Source: Microcaldota archaeon
GTDB lineage: Archaea > Micrarchaeota > Micrarchaeia > Micrarchaeales > Micrarchaeaceae
Reading direction: 5' to 3'
NCBI GenBank assembly: GCA_021810105.1
Contig: JAJZJM010000001.1
Span: 1 to 64,000, forward strand
DNA: 64,000 bases
Below are positions 26,249 to 34,912 of the stretch, one piece after another. A program made the position numbers and the translations under genes. The notes beneath the pieces were generated by a model that did not search any database, was not told the origin of the DNA, and saw nothing but the letters and a program-made list of their open reading frames with translations. Each line of letters starts with the position of its first letter. The stretch's first letter is position 1.

Positions 26249-28438
26249 ATGAAGACCCTTATAATAGCAGAGAAGCCAAGCGTTGCGCTAAGAATCGCGT
26301 CTGCGATAGGAGGCAACAAAGCATACCAGAAAACAACAAAGGAGAGGGTCTCGTACTACGAGATAGATGATGGAAAAAACTCTGTTTATGTCGTTGCTGC
26401 TGTTGGCCATCTTTTCACAATAAAGCAGAAAGAGAAGAATACGGGATACCCAGTCCTTGACGTAGAGTGGGCACCGTCATACTCAGTTGGAAAGGGATCT
26501 GAATACACAAAAAAATATCTGGACTGCATAACCTCTGTGGCAAAAGAATGCGATTTTTTCATAAACGCATGCGACTATGACATAGAGGGCACAGTTATAG
26601 GCACAAACATAATAAAATTCATCAATAATGGCAGGCTCGACGCTGCATCTAAACGAATGAAGTTCTCAACAACTACAACAAAAGACCTTATTGATGCCTA
26701 TTCAAAAACCTCGAAATTGGACCTTAATAATTTCTATGCTGGTGAAGCCAGACACATGCTTGATTGGATATGGGGCATAAACCTGAGCAGAGCACTCACT
26801 ACAGCTCTTGTAGGCAGAAGTTTTAGCAGGGCGCTCAGCATAGGCAGAGTGCAGGGACCTGCGCTTGCCATACTTGCAAACCTTGAGACATCGATAACAA
26901 ACTTTATCCCTAAACCTTTCTGGAGGATATCCGCATATGTAAAGGGCGCTGAGTTTTTCTCCATAAGAGGAGACATACAGGAAAAGGCTCTAGCAGAGCA
27001 GGTTTATAAAAAGATAAATGAGTCACGATCAGGAACGATAGAATCTGTAGAGACTGTTGAAAGAAAGGTGAACCCTTACCCGCCTTTCGATCTAACCTCG
27101 CTGCAGATGGAGAGCAGCAGGGCGCTCAGGATGGATCCGACTAGGACGCTGGCTGTAGCGCAGTCGCTTTACGAAAAAGCATACATATCATATCCAAGAA
27201 CATCCTCGCAGAAGCTGCCGCAGAGCCTTGGGCTTAAAGGCATAATAAAGGAGATATCGAAAAACCCGAATTACAGCAAGCTTGCGAAAAAACTTATAGA
27301 CCTGGGAAGGTACAACCCTTCTGAGGGACAGAAAAACGACGAGGCCCATCCTGCAATATTCCCAACAGGAGTTATGCCGGAAGGGCTGGACCAGGAAGAG
27401 GCAGCGCTTTACGACATGATTGTGAGACGGTTCCTCGCCTGCTTTGCAGAACCAGGAATTGTTGCAAGGCTAAAGGTGATCTCTAATTTTGGAGGAGAAC
27501 AGTTGCAGGCAAACGGCTCCAGGATGATAACGCAGGGCTGGCTTGAATATTACACGTATACAAAACTTGAGGAGAAGGAGCTTCCCCAATTCTCTAAAGG
27601 AGAGAAGGCAAACGCAACAGACACCCAAATAAAGGAGATGCAGACCCAGCCGCCCAAAAGATATTCGAAAGCCACTCTCATATCCGAATTAGAGAAAAGG
27701 AATCTTGGAACCAAGGCCACGCGTGCGGCGATAGTTGACACCCTGTTCAGGAGAAATTACATAGAAGGGACAAGCATAAAGGTTACAAAATTCGGCATGA
27801 TCGTTTACAGCACGCTTAAGAAAAATTGCTCCATGATAGTAGACGAGGAGACTACAAAAAGGCTTGAAGAGGACATGGAAGAGATATCCAGAGGTAAGAA
27901 GAGCGAATCCGAAGTTGTTGATGAAGGCAAACAGATGCTGCTCGATGCCATACGCACATTTGACCAGCACAAGGAGCAGATCTCGGAAGCTATGAGAAAG
28001 GGACTATACGAGAGCGAGATATTGGGCAAATGCCCGAAGGACGGAGGAGATTTAGTAATAAAAAGATCCAGAGCTGGCAAATATTTCGCAGCATGCAACA
28101 ATTATCCAAAATGCACAAACACATATTCATTGCCGCAGGGCGCCAAGATCTTACCGACAGGAAACACGTGCGAGCATTGCCATACTCCGATAATAAAAGT
28201 AATAAGAAAAGGTAGGAGGCCTTTCGAAATGGATTTGGACCCTAATTGCATAACCAAAAAAGAGTGGGCAACTGAAGCTCCGGTGCCTGTCCCAGCCTCT
28301 TCTGTTGCGGCGGCCAAGCCTGCTGTTGATGCAAAGGCAAAACCAGTTCGCAGGAAAGCAACAGTTGCTGCAAAGAAGCCAGGCGTAAGGAAAAGAGTTT
28401 CCAAGAAAGCCAAAACCAAGGAGGGTGACAATGAATGA
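26249..28438 (+). CDS. topA: DNA topoisomerase I (type IA)
   Basis: LIIAEKPSVALRIASAIGG, SIGRVQGPAL, ISYPRTSSQ, C-terminal zinc motif CPKDGGDLVIK..CNNYPKC. Confidence 0.93.
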   Translation: MKTLIIAEKPSVALRIASAIGGNKAYQKTTKERVSYYEIDDGKNSVYVVAAVGHLFTIKQKEKNTGYPVLDVEWAPSYSVGKGSEYTKKYLDCITSVAKECDFFINACDYDIEGTVIGTNIIKFINNGRLDAASKRMKFSTTTTKDLIDAYSKTSKLDLNNFYAGEARHMLDWIWGINLSRALTTALVGRSFSRALSIGRVQGPALAILANLETSITNFIPKPFWRISAYVKGAEFFSIRGDIQEKALAEQVYKKINESRSGTIESVETVERKVNPYPPFDLTSLQMESSRALRMDPTRTLAVAQSLYEKAYISYPRTSSQKLPQSLGLKGIIKEISKNPNYSKLAKKLIDLGRYNPSEGQKNDEAHPAIFPTGVMPEGLDQEEAALYDMIVRRFLACFAEPGIVARLKVISNFGGEQLQANGSRMITQGWLEYYTYTKLEEKELPQFSKGEKANATDTQIKEMQTQPPKRYSKATLISELEKRNLGTKATRAAIVDTLFRRNYIEGTSIKVTKFGMIVYSTLKKNCSMIVDEETTKRLEEDMEEISRGKKSESEVVDEGKQMLLDAIRTFDQHKEQISEAMRKGLYESEILGKCPKDGGDLVIKRSRAGKYFAACNNYPKCTNTYSLPQGAKILPTGNTCEHCHTPIIKVIRKGRRPFEMDLDPNCITKKEWATEAPVPVPASSVAAAKPAVDAKAKPVRRKATVAAKKPGVRKRVSKKAKTKEGDNE

Positions 28439-28995
28439 TGCTTTCAAACGCATATAGAAAGATGAAGCGTGGTCCGCAGGTTATGCTGCCAAAAGACATA
28501 GGAGCGATACTCGCATATTCAGGAATATCCAAATCGAGCATATGCATCGATGCGGGAGCTGGAAGCGGCTGGCTTGCCGTATCTCTTGCAAGAGTTGCTG
28601 GCAGGGTTACAAGCTACGATGTAAGAGAGGATTTCTTAGCCATAGCCGGAAGGAACAAGGAGATGGAGCATCTTGATAACCTTGAGCTAAAGCTGGGAGA
28701 CGTAACAAAAAAAATAGATGAGAGGGACGCGGACTTAGTGACATTGGATATGCCAAGCTCTGAAAAAGCGCTATCGAACGCCAAAAAGGCCCTTAAGACC
28801 GGAGGCTATATTGCGGGCTATCTTCCGCACATGGAGCAGGTAAAAAGGTTCGTGTCTAAGCTTAACTCGTTGAAATTCCACGATGTTTATGTAACGGAGA
28901 TGATAGAGAGGGACATGCTGGTTAGGAAGGAGGGCATGCGCCCGTCTACAAAAGGGGTTTGGCATACTGGCTATCTTGTTTTTGCGCAGAAATAG
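28435..28995 (+). CDS. tRNA (adenine-N1)-methyltransferase (TrmI-like)
   Basis: RGPQVMLPKDIGAILAYSGISKSSICIDAGAGSGWLAVSLARVAG. Confidence 0.8.
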   Translation: MMLSNAYRKMKRGPQVMLPKDIGAILAYSGISKSSICIDAGAGSGWLAVSLARVAGRVTSYDVREDFLAIAGRNKEMEHLDNLELKLGDVTKKIDERDADLVTLDMPSSEKALSNAKKALKTGGYIAGYLPHMEQVKRFVSKLNSLKFHDVYVTEMIERDMLVRKEGMRPSTKGVWHTGYLVFAQK

Positions 28996-29008
28996 AAGCT
29001 AGTCATCC

Positions 29009-29203
29009 TTACTTTGCTTTCTTTAGCAATCCGCCTTTCTTTATCACCATTATTATCCCATCAATCTGCCTTCGCAGAGTTCTTTCTGTATAATCATTTT
29101 TTAAGGAGATGTCAGTCTTTATCATCCAGGTACTTTTTTCTGTTGGGTCGTTAATTTCATTTCGAGTCGGCTTTCTGCCATACAGCTTTCTGTATGCCTT
29201 TAT
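29009..29203 (-). pseudogene. C-terminal half of nucleotide kinase-like gene split by TnpB element
   Basis: KAYRKLYGRKPTRNEINDPTEKSTWMIKTDISLKNDYTERTLRRQIDGIIMVIKK; in frame with 30536-30970 when the element is removed. Confidence 0.9.
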
Positions 29204-30535
29204 AAATGTGAGCGGGAAAACCCATGATTTAAATCGTGGGATGAAAGCGAACCGCAACACATATAAGATTTAATGGCGAAAAGGATATGGTCATCTTGAA
29301 AAAGACGTACAGATACAGGGCGTATCCTTCAAAGGAACAGAAAGCAAGATTGAATAGGCAGATGTATCTATCGAAACAACTCTACAACCTTCTTCTTGAA
29401 CAATCACAAAAATACTTCAAGGAAACAGGAAAGACTTTCACGAAATACGACATGAACAAGTGGATTACAAAACTCAAAAAGAAGAACCCAGAATTCAATG
29501 AACTATATTCCCAAGTCTGCCAGAATGTCGCGGACAGAGTCTCAGGGGCATACAAGAACTTCTTCAGAAGGATAAAGGAAAGAAAACAGGGAAAGAAAGT
29601 CAAGGTAGGTTTCCCACGTTTCAAATCATACGTCTCTTCATTGACTTACCCACAGTCTGGTTTCAAACTCGAAAAGAAAAAGGTTTCCGTTTCAAAAATC
29701 GGCAGGATAAACTTTGTCAACCACAGAGATATGGAAGGAAAGATAAAAACAATGGCGATAAAACAGACAAAATCGCAGGAATGGTATGTCACATTTTCCA
29801 CTGAAAAGGAAGATACTCCTCTCTTCTCAAACAATAAACCACAAGTAGGGATGGACCTGGGGCTAAAGGAATACGCAACTTTGTCTGATGGAACAAGAAT
29901 CCCAAATCCGAGAATCTCGGATAAATCCATCTGCAAATTGAAAACAATCCAGAGGAGGCTCTCAAACAAGAAGAAAGGGGGCAAGAATAGGAGAAGGGCA
30001 AAGATAAAACTTGCAAGGATATCGGAACATATTGCAAGGCAGAGGGACGACTTTCTTCACAAGACCTCATATCGTCTTGTAAATTCATACTCATTCATTG
30101 TATACGAGGAACTGAAGATTGCAAACATGGCAAAGAACCATAATCTTGCAAGACAGATAACGGATGCTTCTTGGGGCAACTTCACCCAATATCTCTGCTA
30201 CAAGGCTGAAAGTGCTGGTTGCAGAGTTGTAGGTGTGAACCCAAGGAACACAACAAGGACATGCAGTAAATGTGGAAACATACAGGATATAGGATTGAGT
30301 GAAAGGACATATCTCTGCCAAAATTGCGGACTGAAGATTGACAGAGATTTGAATGCCTCAATAAATATCCTGACTACCGCAGGACTTGCGGGAAGTAACG
30401 CCTCTGGAGACGCTGTAAGACCTCAATTACAGGAGGCAGCCGTCAGTGAATCAGGAACTATACTTGGTGGTTCAAGATGACCAATCAAAAAGCCGCCATT
30501 GGAAGCCCACGGCTTCAGTCGTGGGAGGATGTCAC
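29204..30535 (+). mobile_element. Solo TnpB element copy 3, inserted in a coding gene
   Basis: Starts AAATGTGAGCGGG after TTTAT, ends GGAGGATGTCAC; excision gives RLECDENAR-IK-AYRKLYG in frame with no duplication. Confidence 0.95.
29287..30480 (+). CDS. tnpB: TnpB RNA-guided nuclease
   Basis: 397 aa, RuvC and zinc-finger motifs intact. Confidence 0.95.
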   Translation: MVILKKTYRYRAYPSKEQKARLNRQMYLSKQLYNLLLEQSQKYFKETGKTFTKYDMNKWITKLKKKNPEFNELYSQVCQNVADRVSGAYKNFFRRIKERKQGKKVKVGFPRFKSYVSSLTYPQSGFKLEKKKVSVSKIGRINFVNHRDMEGKIKTMAIKQTKSQEWYVTFSTEKEDTPLFSNNKPQVGMDLGLKEYATLSDGTRIPNPRISDKSICKLKTIQRRLSNKKKGGKNRRRAKIKLARISEHIARQRDDFLHKTSYRLVNSYSFIVYEELKIANMAKNHNLARQITDASWGNFTQYLCYKAESAGCRVVGVNPRNTTRTCSKCGNIQDIGLSERTYLCQNCGLKIDRDLNASINILTTAGLAGSNASGDAVRPQLQEAAVSESGTILGGSR

Positions 30536-30970
30536 TCTTGCATTTTCATCGCATTCCAACCTTATCGAAATAAAGTTTGGAAACGAATTCCTGAACGCAG
30601 CCAGCTCCTCCCGGCTGCGTATGCCGTCAACTATGAAAGGCTGGGAGCCGCTCTGGTTGATTTTTTTCACCAGATACTTTGCCCACACGGCGGGATCTAT
30701 CTCCTTCATCTTCTGGCCTATCTGCTGAAGCAGTCGTCTATCCCTGCCTTGCATATCAAAGAGCTCTTTGGCTATGTCAGATATTTTTGCTGAAAATGAG
30801 AGCCTGGAAACCTTCACTCCAAATTCCAGCTCTATGGAGGATGCAAGAGCATCGGAATACGCGTTCTTGCCGCTAGCCATATGCCCTATAAAAGCGAATG
30901 ATGGTATGGATATTTTGCTGCCCCTTCTTATCCTCTTTTCCATACTTTCACTTTGATTTGTAAATGTCAT
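30536..30970 (-). pseudogene. N-terminal half of nucleotide kinase-like (AAA/dNMP kinase) gene split by TnpB element
   Basis: Modified P-loop FIGHMASGKNAYSDALA; FIVDGIRSREELAAFRNSFPNFISIRLECDENAR runs into the element. Confidence 0.88.
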
Positions 30971-31539
30971 ATCTGTACTCTAAGGATCTTGCAATACTTT
31001 TCAAATTCTGGGTCTTTTTTTGCGAATTCTTTAAGCTCTGAATGAAGAGGAAGTTTTGGCATAAAGTTTATCTTTGGCTTAATCTCCCTTATCTTGTTGG
31101 ATGGATATATCTGGGCAGGAGGCGCTTGTGAAAACATCTCTTTTAGCCTAACAGAGTATTTGGAGTTGCCTTCAGTATCCGCAACTATAACCTCAAGGTA
31201 TGGATGCGTCCACTCCCACATCGCAGCCCAGCACGTGAAGCATGCTGGAAATATTTCAACCTCACTGTGCCCTGCATCCTGGAATATCTCTACCATGCGC
31301 CTGAAATCGGTTCCGTTATAGCCCTCTGCCAATGCCCTTACTATCCCGACCTCCTCGGCGTGGAGCCCTTTATGGCCGTATGTTTCAATGTTGAAACCCC
31401 CAAAAACCTTGCCGTCCCACATTTGAAACGCCACCCCTACGGAAGACCTGAACGTCCTAGCCATTCCCCTATAGTGTTGTGCAGCGCTTATGAGCTCTTT
31501 TAGCCCTCTTTCTTCGGACTTATTCACCATATGCCCCAC
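30967..31539 (-). CDS. Cytidine/deoxycytidylate deaminase-like protein
   Basis: SVGVAFQM...GGFNIE..GLHAEEVGIVRAL and PACFTCWAAMWEW zinc-site-like pattern. Confidence 0.7.
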   Translation of the reverse strand: MGHMVNKSEERGLKELISAAQHYRGMARTFRSSVGVAFQMWDGKVFGGFNIETYGHKGLHAEEVGIVRALAEGYNGTDFRRMVEIFQDAGHSEVEIFPACFTCWAAMWEWTHPYLEVIVADTEGNSKYSVRLKEMFSQAPPAQIYPSNKIREIKPKINFMPKLPLHSELKEFAKKDPEFEKYCKILRVQI

Positions 31540-31588
31540 ATTAAACTATGCTCTTTTTTTAATATATAGACTTTTGCATTTCTTTTGG

Positions 31589-31643
31589 GCGTACGAGCTT
31601 ACGCTAAGGGTCTAAAAGTCGGGCGTATGCATGTGCATACGCC
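31589..31643. other. Intergenic hairpins (possible terminator, operator or ncRNA)
   Basis: GCGTA-cgagct-TACGC (31589-31604) and perfect 10-bp inverted repeat GGCGTATGCA-TG-TGCATACGCC (31622-31643). Confidence 0.5.
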
Positions 31644-31765
31644 ACGGGTGGATGAGAATAGGGTTGTTGCAGAATACGCATTAAACTCCGCAAAGCGAAG
31701 TGTATGTAATTAAATTAAAGGCATTTATAAATATTCGCTTTTCTCAATTTTACTATAGTATATGG

Positions 31766-32092
31766 TTATCTTCCCCTTGCGCCGGCCTTATACCTTTTTA
31801 TCAGAGCGATCGCATGATCTATTGCCCTCCTTACATCCTGTTTGGTTCTCGCTCCTGTGCAGATTATCTTTCCATTCTTGAAAAGAAGAAGCGCTGATTT
31901 TGGATCATGAACTTTGAATATGGCTCCTGGAAATTGTTCTGGCTCGTAGTCTATGTCTCTTGAGAGCTTTGCAAGACCATATAGATCCAAATCTGTATGC
32001 AATTCGGCATGAGCAACGATATTCACTATAGTGTATGTAGGTTTTAGCACAATGTGCTTGCCAGCTTTTTTTACTGCCATATAAACACGCAA
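31766..32092 (-). CDS. Single-repeat TATA-binding-protein-fold protein
   Basis: YTIVNIVAHAELHTDLDLYGLAKLSRDIDYEPEQFPGAIFKVHDPKSALLLFKNGKIICTGARTKQDVRRAIDHA; only one repeat present. Confidence 0.85.
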   Translation of the reverse strand: MRVYMAVKKAGKHIVLKPTYTIVNIVAHAELHTDLDLYGLAKLSRDIDYEPEQFPGAIFKVHDPKSALLLFKNGKIICTGARTKQDVRRAIDHAIALIKRYKAGARGR

Positions 32093-32128
32093 TTCATTTC
32101 TTATCTAAAGGTATAAATATGTTTTACA

Positions 32129-32437
32129 TTGAAATCATTCATCTGTGATATTATGGCAAAGAGGTCAAACGGGCATTTCTCTGGAAAGACAAGAAACTTT
32201 ACAAGGCATCATAAGCCATCAAGGCTTAGCACCCGCTCAGTAATAAAACAGTTCGCCATTGGAGACAGAGTGGCCATAGTTCCAAAAGGGAACGGATACA
32301 ACACGCCCCACCCAAGATATAAGGGCAGGACTGGAAGGATAGATGGAGTGCGCGGATCGGCATACGTAGTAAAAGTCAATATAATGAATGCCGAAAGAAC
32401 TCTCATAGTTCCTGCACTGCATCTCGAGAAAGTGTAA
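32129..32437 (+). CDS. rpl21e: 50S ribosomal protein L21e
   Basis: IGDRVAIVPKGNGYNTPHPRYKGRTGRIDGVRGSAYVVKV. Confidence 0.9.
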   Translation: MKSFICDIMAKRSNGHFSGKTRNFTRHHKPSRLSTRSVIKQFAIGDRVAIVPKGNGYNTPHPRYKGRTGRIDGVRGSAYVVKVNIMNAERTLIVPALHLEKV

Positions 32438-32448
32438 GCTTGCGCTTG

Positions 32449-33039
32449 TTATTGCCTGTATCTTCCTTCTCTTTTAGAGTAGGGTTTTGTGAACATATAG
32501 AACCTTTCCGTTCCTTGGAGCTCTGATAATACCCTCTCCGCGATGAGTTTTGCAGGATCCTGAAGCAATGAGACTCTTGCATTTATATCAGCAAAACTCT
32601 CAAACTTCTTTTCATTTCTTGCTTTCAGTATCGCTTCAAGGTGTTTTTTCCCTATTCCAGGAAGCAGCTCCAATGCGTGCTGCCTTATGTTTAGAGGGCC
32701 AGCATTGTTGAAAACGTCTACGAATCTTTTCTCATTCGCCTTTATTATTGTGCTTATCGCCCTCTGCAATCCGTTCTTGGCTGTCTGGGTAAGTTCATCG
32801 TACCCAATCCTTGCCTTGATAAGAGATACCTTTTCCCTCTCGTCTTTCCCTATGTATACTCTCTCTGCAAGCGCCATTGTAGCGCCGGGTTTTGGGGTAA
32901 CCTCTAGAAGCGTAAACCATTCCTCTCCTATTAGCTGGGCTATAGGTTCAGACCTGTTGGAGAAAGACTTGCCAGTAGGCATGAAGTCAAGCACGTATGC
33001 GTACTCCTCTCGTCTTTCTTCTTGCTGCATCCAAAACAC
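32449..33039 (-). CDS. DUF655 protein
   Basis: EYAYVLDFMPTGKSFSNRSEPIAQLIGEEWFTLLEVTPKPG and helix-hairpin-helix ALELLPGIGKKHLEAILKAR. Confidence 0.88.
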   Translation of the reverse strand: MFWMQQEERREEYAYVLDFMPTGKSFSNRSEPIAQLIGEEWFTLLEVTPKPGATMALAERVYIGKDEREKVSLIKARIGYDELTQTAKNGLQRAISTIIKANEKRFVDVFNNAGPLNIRQHALELLPGIGKKHLEAILKARNEKKFESFADINARVSLLQDPAKLIAERVLSELQGTERFYMFTKPYSKREGRYRQ

Positions 33040-33058
33040 TTCGCGGGGCTCATCAGAA

Positions 33059-33388
33059 CTACTTCTGGTTTACTATAGAAAGTATCTTCTTTACATCTTC
33101 ATCTGCAAACGTCTTCTTTTCAGACGCGAGTATCTGCCTAAGCAGCATCTCGCTTTTCGGCATTATATTTAATATAGTAACAATTGCTTCAGGACTCAGG
33201 TATCCAAGCTCTTCCAAGCCTTTCCTGGCTTTCTGCTCCGCAGCCTTAGAGCCGGCAAATCTGGACGCGTGATCGTATGCGACCTGCTGCTCGTATGTCA
33301 GCTCCTTCTCCTTCTTCCTCTTTTCCAGTATCTCCAATACATCCGATAGAGACGCATTGCTTATATGCTTTGAATCCTTTCCTATCAT
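33059..33388 (-). CDS. rpoF: RNA polymerase subunit Rpb4/RpoF
   Basis: LTYEQQVAYDHASRFAGSKAAEQKARKGLEELGYLSPEAIVTILNIMPKS; next to DUF655 and L21e. Confidence 0.88.
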   Translation of the reverse strand: MIGKDSKHISNASLSDVLEILEKRKKEKELTYEQQVAYDHASRFAGSKAAEQKARKGLEELGYLSPEAIVTILNIMPKSEMLLRQILASEKKTFADEDVKKILSIVNQK

Positions 33389-33485
33389 TCATACCACAAT
33401 TTTTAGATAGCCATGCTGGCAATTTATCTATTATAAGTTACCTATTTTAATAGTTCTGTTTAATCACTTATATAAAGGTTTTGAA

Positions 33486-34397
33486 ATGGAGCCAAAAGAG
33501 GCTTATGAGAGAGTATTCTCAGAGGTAAGCAAGCACATAGCTGGCAAGGAAGAGACCATAAAGCTGATCTTCATAGCCATGGTAGCTGACGGGCACATAC
33601 TTCTTGAAGGAGTACCTGGAGTTGCGAAAACGACCATGACAAAAACTATAGCAGAGACAGTCAATGCCTCTTTCGGCAGGATACAGGGAATGCCTGATCT
33701 TGAGATAAAAGATATAATAGGGTACACATATCTTGACGAATCGCATAGCCCTGTTCTTAAGAAAGGCCCGATATTCAACAATATACTGCTTATAGACGAG
33801 CTGAACAGGGCCCCTCCAAAAACCACTACAGCATTGCTGGAAGCCCTGGAGGAGAGGCAGGTAACAATAGGAAATTCCACAATGCAGCTGGAGAAGCCAT
33901 TTATAGCAATAGCCACGCAGAACCCGTTGAACATAGAAGGCACAACGCAGCTTCCAAAGGTACTTGCCGACAGGTTTCTCATGAGAGTGGAGGTCACCTA
34001 CCCTTCAATGGAGGAAGAGGAGCAGATGCTCAGGATAAAGGAAAAAGAGGAGAAGATCTCCGTAGCCAAGGTGCTGGAAAAGCAAGACGTGCTAGACCTC
34101 CAGGCTAAAGTGAATTCGATACAGATGCCGGATGATGTTGAAGGCTATATAACAAGGCTTGTCGAAGCCACAAGAACCGACATACACGTAGTTATGGGGG
34201 CAAGCCCTAGAGCCGAGATAAGCTTCATGAAGTGCGCGAAGGCAAAAGCATTGATAGAGGGAAGAAGTTCAATAACAATCGACGACATAAAGTTTTTGGC
34301 GAAACCTGTGTTGAGCCATAGGCTTGTAGCGAGAGCTACCGGAGGCGTTGGAGTTGGAGGGATAATAAACGGCCTGGTTGCCACGCTTAAGCAGTGA
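33486..34397 (+). CDS. MoxR-type AAA ATPase
   Basis: GHILLEGVPGVAKTTMTKTIA, RAPPKTTTALLEALEERQVT, ATQNPLNIEGTTQLPKVLADRFLM. Confidence 0.93.
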   Translation: MEPKEAYERVFSEVSKHIAGKEETIKLIFIAMVADGHILLEGVPGVAKTTMTKTIAETVNASFGRIQGMPDLEIKDIIGYTYLDESHSPVLKKGPIFNNILLIDELNRAPPKTTTALLEALEERQVTIGNSTMQLEKPFIAIATQNPLNIEGTTQLPKVLADRFLMRVEVTYPSMEEEEQMLRIKEKEEKISVAKVLEKQDVLDLQAKVNSIQMPDDVEGYITRLVEATRTDIHVVMGASPRAEISFMKCAKAKALIEGRSSITIDDIKFLAKPVLSHRLVARATGGVGVGGIINGLVATLKQ

Positions 34398-34863
34398 GCT
34401 AATGAGATCCCAATCAGCAATAGAGTACCTTATAACTTATGGATGGGCGTTGCTTATAATTTCTATAGCTTTGGCAGCCTTCACTGCATTCGGGCTTTTT
34501 AATTCTGGCAACTTTGTCGGGAACAGCTGCACGCTGCCAAACGGGCTGAGCTGCAAAAGCGCAGTTTTGTCTTCTAACGGAATGCTGACCTTAGACATAG
34601 GGCAGGATACAGGCTCTCCGATAACCATAACAGGGGTCAGCTGCGATTCTAACCAGACCGCTTATGGCGGCTTGTCTACATCTGTTCAGGTAGGTATAAA
34701 CGGAAATGCAACATTCACGCCTTTCTGCTATTCAGGAACCGTCCAATTTACTGGAAAGATAGGGCAGGTTTATCACGGATTTGTGATTGTCAATTATACA
34801 TCCCAATCCTCTTCTATATCGCAAGAGGCCATAGGCGCATTAATAAGCAAAGTGCAGAATTAA
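34378..34863 (+). CDS. Class III signal peptide / archaeal pilin-like protein (true start likely at the MRSQSAIEYL methionine)
   Basis: RSQSAIEYLITYGWALLIISIALAAFTAFG. Confidence 0.75.
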   Translation: MPRLSSELMRSQSAIEYLITYGWALLIISIALAAFTAFGLFNSGNFVGNSCTLPNGLSCKSAVLSSNGMLTLDIGQDTGSPITITGVSCDSNQTAYGGLSTSVQVGINGNATFTPFCYSGTVQFTGKIGQVYHGFVIVNYTSQSSSISQEAIGALISKVQN

Positions 34864-34912
34864 AGCACTCCCCCGCTCTCCTAGTTTTAGATAGCAAATT
34901 TTCTGCGGCTTC

